Shown: positions 33,501-43,409 of the stretch, in pieces
How the letters are laid out: each line of letters begins with the position of its first letter
How positions within the stretch are numbered: the stretch's first letter is position 1
From: Moesziomyces globuligerus
Lineage: Eukaryota > Basidiomycota > Ustilaginomycetes > Ustilaginales > Ustilaginaceae
Length of the DNA: 64,000 nt
Assembly: GCA_030849465.1 (NCBI GenBank)
Contig: JARVLF010000012.1
Span: forward strand, 186,001 to 250,000
Direction of reading: 5' to 3'
Notes under the pieces: model-generated
What the model saw: only the letters and a program-made list of their open reading frames with translations
The model's database searches: none
What the model was told of the DNA's origin: nothing
Translations under genes and position numbers: made by a program

Positions 33501-36334
33501 GCTTGGCGCAGCAGGTCGGTCGTGATGGGTGCAAAGCCCTTGCCACCCTCGCCGGCGCTTCCACCGGCTTGTGGGGCTGGAGATCCGAGATCAAGGCCGA
33601 GGCCGAGCAAGCTCGCCCCGTCCGTGGGCACATGTGCGGCTCCCTCCCTCGCTTCTGAATCGAGATGAGGTGTAGCGTAGTTGCTGTGGATGATGGTGGT
33701 TGGAGCGGGCGAGGCCGTCTCCGTGGCTGTGACCTTCGTCTCGGCTTGACTCGGCAGCTTCATGTCGAGCAGGAGCGGTGACTGGGGCCAGGGGCCGTTG
33801 GTGCCGCTCCTGTTGCGCGTCATCACCGCCGGCTCTGCCGCGAACCCGGACTGCACCGCACTGTGGGATGCAGCCCTGTCCATCGCCGCTCCCCTCGCGG
33901 GTGCGAGGGACGACTGTGCCTGCTGGGTCGTCACGAATCGGAACGGCGTGTTGCCCTCGTCCGGAGTCGAGACGGTCGAGATGACGAGCGTCTGCCTAGC
34001 GCGGCTGGACTGGTCGTCGTCGGTGTTGTCGGTACTGCGCGAGTCCTGTCGGGATCGCTCCTCGCCGAAGCCGGCCAGGTTCGTCTTGAGCTCGGCGTCG
34101 TTGGAGGTCGAGTTGTGCACGCGGCTCAGGCGCTCATCTGCGCGGATGGAGAGCCGCATCGCCTCGTGGCCGGCATCGAGCAGCTGCTGGTCGGCCGCCA
34201 GCTCCTGCTGCTGCATGAGCGCCTTGCGTTGGCGCTGAGTCAAGATCCACTGCTCGGTGTTCCGTTCACCGCGACCGACACGCTGGTCCATGTCGACAGC
34301 TGCAGCTCCAAGCGACGGCATCTCGCCGTGGAGGCTCGACTGTGTGACCGTCGTGAGCTCTACCTTGCTCTTGGCCGCTCCGCCCGGTGGTGGCATCATG
34401 TCTGAAAACACCGGAGTGAAGGGTGTCAGCGGCGAGTAATGCGTTGACGGAGTGGAGCGGTCGGACAAGCTCCAGGTCATCGTGGTAGCCGACGAGCCGA
34501 CCGTGCTGCTCAACGCCATGGGGACCGACATCAGCGTCGACGCCGTGTTGATCGAGCTGCCCGCGCCGATCCCGAGCATGCTGCTGGCAGAAACCGAGAC
34601 GGCGGTGTCCAGACCGGCTGTAATCGTCGGCGGTGCGGTCCAGTCGTTTCCGCTCGGGAAGAGCGCTTCGTACCGCTCGAGTGGCGGGAGCGGCGGGGGC
34701 ATGGGCAGGCCATCTCTCGTCCATGGTGCCTGATGATCGTGGATGCTCGAAGAGCTGGCTGCGACGGTGATGCCGTCCGAGAGTGCGGTGCGGAAGCTGT
34801 CGAGGCTGCTTCGATGGGTCTGTGCCGTTCTGGAGCGGAGCGAGCGCGCGGCCTCGCTAAAGTCGACCGACGAGACTGAGGGCCTTGTATGGCGAGCAGT
34901 GGTGCGAGAAGAACCGGCGTCGGTAGCAGTGTGGTACGCCGAGTTAGACGGCAGCGAGCGGTCCTGGAAGGACGGGCTGAGTGCTGGCGACGGAAGCGGC
35001 TCGTTGGGCGGTGGGAAAGGCGGTGGGCCGAGCGAAGCGAGCGAGGCGGAAGCGCGGAAGGAGCGCGTGGAATGCGAGCGTGCTCGGCGCGTCTGGACTG
35101 GTGTTGCCCTGGCCGACGACGTGGCCGAGTGACCCGCGGTGGGCGTGCGGCGAAGCGCCTCGCTGCTCTGCCTTGCTCCCACCCGTGCTGCAGAGGTGGA
35201 AGCGGCTCTTCGGATGGACGACGGCTCGGAAGCTCCATCGTTGTCTGGTTCATCCAGGTTCTGATCCGCTGAAAGCGCGCTGGTGGGAAGGCGGTTGATG
35301 GCGATGCCTCTGCGGGTCGCACTGAGCGGTGTCAACGGCAGAGGCTCCGCGTGAGCGTGGGCACTCGCAAACGCTGCGAGCGGAGGAACGCTGTCCGGAC
35401 CCGGAGTGATGGGCGAAAAGATGCTCTTGCCCATCAGCTCTCCACTCACAGGACGCAGCGCCGCGTCAGGCCTGGTCTGCTTGACCGCGCGAGCATTTGC
35501 CTCTTGGACGGCGAGCTGACGCTGACGCTTGGCTTCCGACCCAGGCGTGAGGTCGAGCGGCGTTGGCGGTGCCTTTCTGCGTTTATCCCAGTCGGCGTCG
35601 GCGCGCATGCTGCGGACCAACTTGCTGTTGGGGGATGTCGATGCGCTCGCCTCGTCCGAGGCAGACAGCGACTTGGCCGAGGTCGAGACGGTCCATTTGT
35701 CCCTTTTCGCTGGCGTTGCTGCGTTGCCAGTATCGTGGTGTGTCGGTGCGTCGATGGACTCGGGTGTGTCGTCCGGAGAGAAATGGCTGGTGGGAGGAGG
35801 CATGCCGCGGTCTTGCGAAGAGTCAAGTGCCGAGGCGCTCGAGTCCGGTGCTTCGGATGAGGACGAGCGGTCGAAGCGCGAGATGTAGTCGAAAGACAGA
35901 TCGAGATCCACATCGCCGTCTTCAGATGAGAGCCGACCTGCGCTGCTGCCTGGAGCCACTGCGTATGTCGAATCAAGGCTGCTGCCGCCGAGGGTGAGTG
36001 GTCGGCCGCCGAACGAGGCGCGTGCGAGCTGTGCCGAAAAGTGATAGACCTTCTTGGCCTGCTTGTGTGGCTCCTCGGCCGCATCCAAGGCCGCCGAGTC
36101 GCGGTTGCTGCTGGAAGAGGATTGCTCTATCGATGCGGGTGCGAGGGCATCAGTCGTGTTGGAGAAGGTGCTGACGGTGGGGCTGGGACTGTTGGCGAGC
36201 CAGAGACCGGCGCCGGATCCGCTGTGACCGTGCGGCGAGCGGTGCAAGGTATTTGAACGTGCGAGCAGCTTCGAGGGCTTGCGAGCCACTCCGAGCGCGT
36301 CAGCGCTCGCCGTCGATGCAGACGCAGCTGCCAT
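30557..36334 (-). CDS. Serine-rich fungal protein with C-terminal membrane segments
   Basis: 1925 residues in one exon. Residues 1-1650 are Ser/Pro/Ala/Arg-rich and probably disordered, with many RxxS and SP sites that could be kinase targets (inference). The conserved part is at the C-terminus: NMFWAGFLGMPWLWMIGGWY (about residues 1655-1675), then WRELERYVLLNRVAAILSGV followed by LVFAGFTGAVYAVVANF as a final membrane helix. This layout, a very long disordered tail plus FW.GF.....W.IGGW and a last helix, is known from uncharacterised serine-rich fungal proteins. No catalytic motif is seen. The tail probably faces the cytosol. A (CAA)n run lies in the leader about 210-240 nt upstream. Confidence 0.85.
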   Translation of the reverse strand: MAAASASTASADALGVARKPSKLLARSNTLHRSPHGHSGSGAGLWLANSPSPTVSTFSNTTDALAPASIEQSSSSSNRDSAALDAAEEPHKQAKKVYHFSAQLARASFGGRPLTLGGSSLDSTYAVAPGSSAGRLSSEDGDVDLDLSFDYISRFDRSSSSEAPDSSASALDSSQDRGMPPPTSHFSPDDTPESIDAPTHHDTGNAATPAKRDKWTVSTSAKSLSASDEASASTSPNSKLVRSMRADADWDKRRKAPPTPLDLTPGSEAKRQRQLAVQEANARAVKQTRPDAALRPVSGELMGKSIFSPITPGPDSVPPLAAFASAHAHAEPLPLTPLSATRRGIAINRLPTSALSADQNLDEPDNDGASEPSSIRRAASTSAARVGARQSSEALRRTPTAGHSATSSARATPVQTRRARSHSTRSFRASASLASLGPPPFPPPNEPLPSPALSPSFQDRSLPSNSAYHTATDAGSSRTTARHTRPSVSSVDFSEAARSLRSRTAQTHRSSLDSFRTALSDGITVAASSSSIHDHQAPWTRDGLPMPPPLPPLERYEALFPSGNDWTAPPTITAGLDTAVSVSASSMLGIGAGSSINTASTLMSVPMALSSTVGSSATTMTWSLSDRSTPSTHYSPLTPFTPVFSDMMPPPGGAAKSKVELTTVTQSSLHGEMPSLGAAAVDMDQRVGRGERNTEQWILTQRQRKALMQQQELAADQQLLDAGHEAMRLSIRADERLSRVHNSTSNDAELKTNLAGFGEERSRQDSRSTDNTDDDQSSRARQTLVISTVSTPDEGNTPFRFVTTQQAQSSLAPARGAAMDRAASHSAVQSGFAAEPAVMTRNRSGTNGPWPQSPLLLDMKLPSQAETKVTATETASPAPTTIIHSNYATPHLDSEAREGAAHVPTDGASLLGLGLDLGSPAPQAGGSAGEGGKGFAPITTDLLRQASRCMTRFPQNSASPHLSITMSPEAESANRPRSKSREAVLTRTSRQDLHRAELGLGLDFVGPSPVLPNDCRSPRTASGLDKGSAAPSGLSALLTGPVPVSAADVVVQRAQVGPDRALLHSQSIASSISAFVYNATPAPMPAAADAEARRHLEPPAKQKNASLAWRLSPRRSRDHGHTLAAPMRQNDADVKFVNIDLDDGGLHTEVALDRDETRRGAEQGKAGQWVSKLWTAVSSPRRSSFNLGAAPGDRSVDLELARPADEAERREDPAPLDERKASRGSFRPLSLVEKRQSSGRYNGELQRQRFRSPTPGEEDEVAEMDARAVALRLLAGSPRLPSPAEEERDEIHDAPTQDGADLSAEEREKERIDALKKLRRMSAVERQRKRNSGIGYIVSGQEPTRLPYVHDEAQGEGQRQRDSLIRPGGLSRAGSIKTKRMSQTVFGGKERASTLSAPTEASTGSERAWLDSLRSPRMADSPSGFTPRMAFEPQDWGAAAPRDERKEHAGANHIPLLLAGSATSTHRPIQVAGTTKDLGLTISELDRARDEMRRLAGQGTAKDERAHDAGETFHTPMPDMGEMPDPWSFTGHQAMAASTAQDARRGGMTELGDFGISPEKEPRLHRRTRTARFAVDEEGEDEAEPPAVSIFTRQPTRHRARPSGSFSVQYSASTQPPLTTAHAGYQKRSKRGLDGFGGSAMFATPASLLEGNAPSKNMFWAGFLGMPWLWMIGGWYLTPDGQLRHPSSDTRARDKVDVWQHEPSMPVHSPSSSPNPGSSATFLGGASYEPDWTAEAGTSHGGLGLDVSGLPSGMSYAASSVGTSTSARTTSSDPNQPPPSKVRKSKTRSLGSLLDTNPQVSFFQSPVRVVQEPAPSFAWRGRAMEPVEELEEPRRSRLFAASGEHVDFLADPAGNGMRLSDETLAEAPAPKAAMGAQVAVATRGAVATPWRELERYVLLNRVAAILSGVLVFAGFTGAVYAVVANF

Positions 36335-36541
36335 GATGATCTGCTGACAGGATCAGCCGGGGTGATATCGAAGCAAGTGCAGGAAGCCGGATCGATGCGT
36401 GTAGGTCGGGGCGTGGAGCTGGATGCACAGACTCAGCTCGAGAAGGCAGTCATAGTGTCTGTCGGCAATTCCACGAGGTCGAGATGCAAAGGACCCAAGG
36501 CAGAGTCAGCGAGGCCGGACGCGACCAAAGCTTGGCCTCGA

Positions 36542-36570
36542 TGTTGTTGTTGTTGTTGTTGTTGTTGTTG
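36542..36570. repeat. (TTG)n / (CAA)n microsatellite
   Basis: About ten uninterrupted TGT units on the plus strand. Read in the direction of the serine-rich gene it is (ACA)n, 208-236 nt before its ATG, so it may lie in the transcribed leader. Confidence 0.9.
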
Positions 36571-37662
36571 CGGTTCCGAGCTTATTGCAAGGGAACAGCG
36601 AGATGAAGAAGGTCGGCGGTCGGTGGATCGCGGTGGGCGGTTGGATATGAAATGAGATGTGGTCTAGATCGACGTGCTGCGCCACGAAGTGGCGAGGTGA
36701 CGGATGAGAGCGAGCGCCTAGGTCGATGAGTAGGAAAGCTGAGAGGTACGTCGGCAGGTGGATAGAGATGATGGTAGCAAGATGGCGCGCTCCTCTGGAC
36801 AGCGACGACGAAGCGACAGACTAGAGCTGGTGAGCGAGCGAGCAGCGGTGCAGGAATAGGCAGCAGAGCGAGGGGTCAAGGGCGGCGGTGCAGGGGGAGA
36901 GGCAAGCGCTCCCAGCGGTGGGCTGTCGATGGTGAGTGCTAAAGGGTCAGGGTTGCGGCCAGTGGCGGCAGGGTCGGTCTCAGATCTAGCACGGCTGGCT
37001 TCGACAGCGCCTTGAATGTCAAACCTCGCTGTGGCAAGTGAGGCAGGAGAGGACGAGGAGGGGGCGAGCGCGACGCAGAAAGCGGCAGGAGGCGAGCGAG
37101 AGACGATGTTTTGGGTAGCCGACCCACCTGTGGCCCTGTCTAGCCGCGGCTGTGGACCGCGAGCGCTAAGCGTACACACCTCCGCTCGCTGTACCGGTGC
37201 TCTGATGTGTCACGACGAGCACGGCTGCAGCATGTCGAGGGCCGAGCGGGCGGCAATGGGACGCTGTCGATGCACGTAGCAGATCATGCTTGCATGAGAG
37301 CGCAGCCTGCTGGACGGTCGAACGAACGAGCGTACCTTGCGAGCCATGCCCGACTCTGTGTGGCGCCGATGCTCCAGGCCGAACAGGGGGGCCTTGGACG
37401 GCGAGGCGGCTCGGAGCAGCGTGCCCAAGGCGGAAGGTGGCGGAACTGGCAGCTCTCGCGAGCCTCGGCGGCGTCGAACGCTGAAGAGCGCCCACCGCCT
37501 GTCAAAGCTGCATGGCGATGCGCTCCTGCCTTGCTCCTGCGTTTCCCGCTCTGGCTTGGGGAATTTCCACTGCAGCGTCTGGTCTGTTGGGCGTGAGTAA
37601 GGCCGACGTGCAGCTGCTGCGATTTGGCGATTTTCAGGCACGCGTCTCGCTCGGCGACAACA

Positions 37663-37685
37663 ACACACACACACACACACACACA
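37663..37685. repeat. (AC)n microsatellite
   Basis: About eleven AC units flanked by ACAAC on both sides, in the divergent promoter region upstream of MED18. Confidence 0.9.
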
Positions 37686-38210
37686 ACAACACGTCTGCTC
37701 ACCGCACTCGCTCGACCGCAATGCCTGTTTGCAACTCCGCCTCGGTGATGGAGTCTGCTTGAGCCACAGCCACGCTCACCCTCACGCTCACACTCCTCGC
37801 GGTGCCCTGGAGCATCCAGCCACTTTGGATCGGATACCGGCAATGCGTCATAGCCGTCGATCCACCGCGGCCACTTTGGGCCGCGGTAGCGTAGACGTGA
37901 AAGGAGGGTGCTGGCGAGGATAGCGAGCTTCATGGACGAGATCCAAGGGTGACATGGCCTGCGCGATGGGTCCGGCCAGTCAAGATTTGGCACGAATCGC
38001 ACGCTGCAAGCCCAAGCATGGCATCTGCAGTGAGTGACGCGCGATTCATGACATGTTAGAGTTCTCCGCATCGTTCTGGTCAGAACGGTCATGCTTACCT
38101 AATCTCCGAAGCGGATGCTCGGCGCCTCTCCACACGCGCTGCACTCGGAGTGGTGGTGGTGCACCTTCTTCTCAGCTGTTCGCACACCTTGATAGCGACG
38201 GCAGCATACG

Positions 38211-39236
38211 ATGGCTACGGCGACTGCGGCAGCTCGAGCGGGCTCCAATGCCGCAGGTGCGGCTGGTGGCAGCACGGGTGCCTCCGCCTCGTCCAGCTCC
38301 GCGGGGGCGTCCAAGGTGGACGCAGCCGGCGCGCAGCAGCCGCAAGTGTCGCTGCTAGGTACGCTACCGTTGCACCTGGTTCCTGCGCTGCTGCGGCGCA
38401 TCGAGACGAGTCTCGTGACGCTGGCGCCGCAACGGCTGTGCGAAAAGGAGAGCGTGCTGGCGCGGCACGACGACGAGGCCTCGGCGGTGCGCGAGACGGG
38501 CGACAATGCATGGGCTTCGGTCGTCAAGGCGCGCAGGGGGGTCAAGCTGCGCGTCCGCGAGGCCCTCCGCACCACCGGCGCCGGCGAGACCATCGAGTGC
38601 ACCCTCTACCTGCCGCTACCCAGCCTCTCCGAACGCCAGTATCCGCGCGCCTCGGTCCGTCCGAGCTACACCGTCCAGCTTCTCTCCGACACGCCCCTCC
38701 GTCCGGGACGCCTGCCGCGCACGGATGATCCTCTCTCGCAGAGTCTGCTCGGGTTCGATCCCGAGAGCGGCCTCGATACCGACGTGAGCAACGGCTGGAA
38801 GAGCTTCGTCTCGGCGCTCGGCTGGCGTCCGCACTTTGCGCTGCTCAGGCACGGCCTCTCGTACACCTTGGATGCCTCGCTCTACCGCTCCTCCTCCTCC
38901 ACCATCCCCAATCCGCTCAATCCGGCCCAATCGACAAGATACACGCTCAACGTCTTCCGCATCTTCACCCCGGATCCCTCCGGATTCACCGCCGACTGGA
39001 CCCCGCTCGACCCGCACGCGGCTACGGTCGTCGTCGAACTCACCGCCACCATCGGCGCACAGCTCGATCAGAGCCACTTCAACCACTACTGCCCACTCCC
39101 CGACACCGCTGCTGCGTCCGCCAACTCCGGTGGCCTCGCTCCCAACTCGACCATCGAAGCCGCCATCGACTTTGCCGACCAGGTCGCAAAACACCTCCGC
39201 GGCCTCGTCGATCTGCGCAGAGAGGCCTTCGATTGA
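38211..39236 (+). CDS. MED18: Mediator complex subunit 18 (probable)
   Basis: 341 residues. After an Ala/Ser-rich N-terminus of about 50 residues comes VSLLGTLPLHLVPALLRRIE, the usual first strand-helix of Med18. GWRPHFALLRHGLSYTLDAS and TRYTLNVFRIFTPDP...VVELTATIGA fit the later strands of the Med18 beta-barrel, where human and yeast proteins have a YRLV.RGY/F motif and a VYRI...W.VEL..VVG segment. The subunit sits in the Mediator head with Med20 and links RNA polymerase II to activators and repressors. The family is weakly conserved, so this is a probable call from pattern memory. The next gene is convergent, with stops 111 bp apart. Confidence 0.65.
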   Translation: MATATAAARAGSNAAGAAGGSTGASASSSSAGASKVDAAGAQQPQVSLLGTLPLHLVPALLRRIETSLVTLAPQRLCEKESVLARHDDEASAVRETGDNAWASVVKARRGVKLRVREALRTTGAGETIECTLYLPLPSLSERQYPRASVRPSYTVQLLSDTPLRPGRLPRTDDPLSQSLLGFDPESGLDTDVSNGWKSFVSALGWRPHFALLRHGLSYTLDASLYRSSSSTIPNPLNPAQSTRYTLNVFRIFTPDPSGFTADWTPLDPHAATVVVELTATIGAQLDQSHFNHYCPLPDTAAASANSGGLAPNSTIEAAIDFADQVAKHLRGLVDLRREAFD

Positions 39237-39347
39237 ACTTCAGATTCCCCCTCCTCCCTTGCCACTTGTACTTGTATCACGTCTCGCAGCCGCAATCATC
39301 CTTTGCACGAACTTTGTCCTTGCTTCGTAGATGGCACGTCCTGGCGT

Positions 39348-40592
39348 CTACCGCTCTGTAGTCACGATCTGGCACAGGGGCGCCAACGTCGGCCTGCCGT
39401 GCGCGCACTGGAAGGGAAACTGGCACGCAGCCAGCCTCCCGACCAGCCTTTCGCCCACGCCTCTTTGCATCGGATCGTTGAACATGATGGCGCTCCGGCA
39501 CGCCTTGCTCTTGACCACCTCGAGCAGCGTACTGGGCATCCGCCGGGTAAAGCTGACCCAGTCCACCCTGCTGGCCCTTCTCGACCGGCTCTCCTTGTCA
39601 CTGATGCTTGCCTGTGAGCGTCGGCCCGCTGTCGCCGCACCGCACTGCGCACTCTGAGAGCAGTGCGTCCTGGTGCGATTGTTGATCGAGCCCTTTCTCG
39701 CTACGCGATCAACTTCACGCTGCTGTATCTCCTCGATGCAGTTGGCGAAGACGTCCGCGAGCATGGCCTCGTTCTTGGGCCGTCCTCTCTCGGTGAGTGT
39801 CCTGTCTTTCAAGATGTACGGAACGCCGCGAACGTCCACGCTTGGCCGCATCGCTGGTCTCAACACAGCATCACTCCGCTCGATGTGCCACCCCAGCCTG
39901 CTCATCTCCTCCCCGACCACCGGGGTCGTCTGCAGTGCCCCGTACTGCTCCACAGTGACATCGAGAGCCAAGGCGACCTCGAGCCTATGCGCTCCGTTCC
40001 CGTCCTCACACCGGGCCGCATACTCCTCGAGCAGGCCTTCCAGCCGGACGCGCTCGTCCGCAGCATGCTGATCGACGCAGAACAGCACCGGTGTGGACGA
40101 GCCGGCCATCGTCGTCGAGCACACGAGGAACTTGCCATCGACTTGGTCGAGCACGCGCGCTCGCTCGAGTGCAGAACGATTGATCGACGCCAAAGCCCCT
40201 GCCTGCGTCGCTTCGACTATAGCCATCTCTTCCGCGTTCTCGGTTCCGTAATCGGCAGTTTCGGAGGAGGGGCCGTCGGGAGGCCGAGGTGAGGCACGCA
40301 GGGGTAAGGAGGCGATGATAGCATCGAGCTCGGAGTCGGGGAACTCGTCGTCATCGCTTGCGCTCAGCTCGTCATCGCCTAGAGAGATGCACGTCCTTTT
40401 CGGTGCGGGACCGAGGCTCAGGCCCTTGTTCAGGTTGGCGCGGTTGACTATCGTGCAGCGGCTTGCGCCTTGCCGTCGACCCTCGGCGCCCGCAACGTCA
40501 ATGGCGATGCTGTGACCCGTACGCAGGTCGATTTGGAAGCGTCGGCCATTGACAGGATGTCGCCGCTCCACGATTCCACCAGGATCCTGCAT
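39348..40592 (-). CDS. MutL homologue, MLH3-type C-terminal endonuclease region without the ATPase half
   Basis: 414 residues from ATG 40592; an in-frame stop lies 12 nt upstream. The C-terminal domain of MLH3/PMS2-type MutL is clear: LFCVDQHAADERVRLE with the endonuclease motif DQHA-x2-E-x4-E (D174 to E185), then VVKSKACRSAIMFNDPM near residue 361 and FPFQCAHGRPTLAPL near 395, whose Cys and His help bind metal. Such proteins nick DNA in mismatch repair and, for Mlh1-Mlh3, in meiotic crossing over. The family's N-terminal GHKL ATPase half (over 300 residues) is absent: upstream to the histone H1 gene no minus frame or set of exons shows its motifs. The gene may be a truncated remnant or one half of a split gene; the conserved motifs look functional. 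Confidence 0.75.
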   Translation of the reverse strand: MQDPGGIVERRHPVNGRRFQIDLRTGHSIAIDVAGAEGRRQGASRCTIVNRANLNKGLSLGPAPKRTCISLGDDELSASDDDEFPDSELDAIIASLPLRASPRPPDGPSSETADYGTENAEEMAIVEATQAGALASINRSALERARVLDQVDGKFLVCSTTMAGSSTPVLFCVDQHAADERVRLEGLLEEYAARCEDGNGAHRLEVALALDVTVEQYGALQTTPVVGEEMSRLGWHIERSDAVLRPAMRPSVDVRGVPYILKDRTLTERGRPKNEAMLADVFANCIEEIQQREVDRVARKGSINNRTRTHCSQSAQCGAATAGRRSQASISDKESRSRRASRVDWVSFTRRMPSTLLEVVKSKACRSAIMFNDPMQRGVGERLVGRLAACQFPFQCAHGRPTLAPLCQIVTTER

Positions 40593-41988
40593 CGAGCACC
40601 TCGGCTAGCTCGTCGCTCGTGTCCTGCCGGGTCGTCAGAGCTCAACGTATGCGGTCACTCCGCGACGGACGTCGGCTGCTGAGTCCGACGGTGTGGAAGC
40701 TCTCTGTATTGAAGGACTGGTAGCAGTCGTGCAGCACTGACGAATCTTTCGTCCTCGACTGAAGCATGTGCATGTGGTCTGCCTCAACTTCATGCCGGCA
40801 GTACTCCGCCTAGTGAATGAGGAGACCATCTTCCTCTGGCAGTGCCCTAGCCAGTCCAGGCAGACAGGCGCAGCGAGCGAAGGTCCGCGAGTCTGCAGCT
40901 TAGCACTCCATGCCTTTCCCTACAGGTGGTCTTCAAGTCTGGTTAGCCATGACCGACATTCGTGTCGGCCAGCCTAGTCGGATGGTAGCCATGGAGGAGC
41001 TAGTTGTAGGGAGGAGGAGCTGAAGAGCTTTGGGAACGCGAGGTTGAATTTGAGAGACCACTTGTTACAACTTTGCTCATAAACAAATCAATGATGATAA
41101 ATACGTGCGCAGGGTCCTGCTGCAAGGTCACGTGCCGGGGCCAGTCAATTAGTGCGCGAGCGTTGGCGCGCCTGAAGGAGGCCGAATTCACGATCTCGCC
41201 CACCGTGGCCTCCTCTAGCCCCTCGCACCTCCGGACGGTCTTCGTCCTCCAACGTCCATTCGAGCTTCGTCCGGACTCGGAGCAGTTTCACCTTCATCGT
41301 AAAGATTCCGGTGCAATGGAGACATGGCAGTGTGTGATCGGTGGCTCAAGGATGACCCAACGCGGATGGCCCCTCTCGCGCTCGCGCGCGTCTCGAAATT
41401 CTGCCTCGCCGAGCTTGGCTCACAACATCGAGACGCGCGCCCGCTCGTCATCCCGTGGATTTCCGACCCCTTCCCTCAGTCGGTCGCCACGATCGCAGTC
41501 TCGTCTCCCACGCGCAAGCACACTGCGAGCAGGGATGTCGAGAAGAAAAGGATAACCATTAATACAAGAAACAAAAAGGGGAAGAAAGGGGACAAGACGA
41601 CGACGAGATCCACGCCAGGTCGCACGTGAAGCGCTAGTGGGATGAGTCGACCACCTCGCCGCCCCCATCGCTGGACGATGGAAACGCCAGGCGGCAGCAA
41701 AAGCCTGGTCGCGCGGGGGCGAGACGGAACAGCAGACGCGAGAGAAAGGACAGAGGGAGCCAGTGTTGTACAAACGGGGAAGACGAGCCGAGACAGGCCA
41801 GCGGAGACGCATCAAGCGCGCCGCCTCGCCCTGACCCTGAAGGGCCGGTGGCGCGCGAACGCTCGAGATGATCCTGACGCCCGCCCGAGCGCGGTGCCGA
41901 GTGGCGACCGAGCCGAGCAGCGCGCGCAGAGGAAAGAAGGTATCGTGAACAAGAAGAGCTACAGCCAGACGAGATCGAGACAAGACGC
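40593..41988. other. Intergenic region between the MutL fragment and histone H1
   Basis: About 1.4 kb. I looked here for the missing MutL ATPase motifs on the minus strand and found none; all three frames carry stops close above the MutL ATG. The right part is the 3' flank of histone H1. No RNA gene recognised. Confidence 0.55.
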
Positions 41989-43409
41989 TTATGCCTTCTT
42001 GGCAGCGGCCTTCTTCGCGGCGGGCTTCGCGACCTTGGGTTGGACGGGAGCAAGAGGTTTGCGGGCAGGAGCGTCAGCCTAGAGGTTCGTGCGATTGAGA
42101 GAGAGGGACCAAGCGACGAGACGGGGGAGTTCGATCAGCGTCGGTGCGCGAGTCACATGAGAGCGAACGAGGCGATAGCGCCAGACGATCATGCGACACC
42201 GATCGCGTCGCAGAGCTGCCGAGGCTTCACGCGAGAACAAAGCTTCGTCCCGACCAATCAACGCCCCGAACTCTACACCCACATAGGATGGAAGTCGGAA
42301 CGGTGACGACGTCTGTCATGGGGATGAAGAGACACTTACCTTCTTGGCTGCGGGCTTCTTTGCCTTGGTGGTCGTTGACGAAGCAACCTTCTTGGCGGCG
42401 GGCTTCTTGGCGGCGGTCTGTGGTAAGGATCACCAAGAATTGAGGCGGTAAGTAATCGTGTATCTTGAAAAAACAAAGACACATCGGGGAGGGAGATGGA
42501 AGGGACGGTGATGATGACGAGCGGAACGATGTTGCCAATGACGACAACGACGACGGGGGTATGTCGGACGAGGAGTACTGTGTCGTCGTCCAAGCACGCA
42601 GTGACGGGACGCGGCCGAGCGAGATCGAAAAATTTTCGAGCGCGGTCCGGCGCGTGGCGAGGGGCGAGGATGATGGTGAGGATCACTTACCTTCTTGGCA
42701 GCAGGCTTCTTGGCCGCGGCGGGCTTCTTAGCGGCGACCGTCTTCTTGGCGGCGGCGGGCTTCTTGGCGGCGGCAGGCTTCTTCTCGACCTTGGCCTTGG
42801 GGGCGAGCTTGACCTTGCCCGAGGGGCCCTTGGGGAGGACGAAGGTCTTCTTCTCGGCACCGCGGGTGATGGCCTGGTTGACGCGGGTGTTGAAGGTGGC
42901 CTCGGAGCCCTTGGCGGTCTCGGGGTGGTGAGACTGGATGTACTTCTTGATGGTGGCACGGCCGATACCAGCACGGGCCTCAGCAGGGTGGGCAAGGATG
43001 GCCTCCTTGATCATGGCCTGGAAACGCGACGCGACGGACAGCACAGACGCAGGCGGGCCGAATCAGGCGATCGCGACAAGCAGCAAGAAGGGGAGGGAGA
43101 AAGCGTCAGCAGGCCGTCGACGTGATGCTTATCGGGCGCTGGCACGAGCGGCGCAGTAAATTATTTTTTGGGGGGGTGGGTCCATCCGAGACGCGCGCGC
43201 GTCCATCCATCCACTCGGGAGGATGCTGATGACGATCACGACGTTGGATGGCGACTCGTTTGGCGCGCATACACGTGTGCACACGCGTCTACGTGCCGAT
43301 GAGATCGTGGATCGACGTTCTGAGCACCACTTACCTCGTAGGAGACGGAAGAGCCAGCGGCCTTCTTGGAGGCGGCCTTCTTGGCGGCGGGCTTAGCGGC
43401 GGCAGACAT
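41989..43409 (-). CDS. Linker histone H1, four exons
   Basis: Exons 43409-43335, 43017-42691, 42417-42340 and 42078-41989 join to 189 residues. All three junctions keep the frame in phase 0 and all three donors read GTAAGT; acceptors are CAG, CAG and TAG. Introns are 317, 273 and 261 nt, long for this window. Exon 1 gives a short Lys/Ala tail and SSVSYE. Exon 2 gives the winged-helix H15 domain (AMIKEAILAHPAEARAGIGR, ATIKKYIQSHHPETAKGSE, FNTRVNQAITRGAEKKTFVL) and the start of the basic tail. Exons 3 and 4 add AAKKP/PAAKK repeats. H1 binds linker DNA between nucleosomes and compacts chromatin. The repeated GCCAAGAAG codons across exon edges make exon 3 and 4 borders less certain than the first. 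Confidence 0.92.

Larger units (their letters stand above)
36335..38210. other. Divergent promoter region with microsatellites
   Basis: About 1.9 kb between the serine-rich protein gene (minus) and MED18 (plus). It contains a (TTG/CAA)n run at 36542-36570, an (AC)n run at 37663-37685 and an imperfect CTCACGCTCAC repeat near 37765-37795. No gene or RNA is recognised. Confidence 0.6.
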
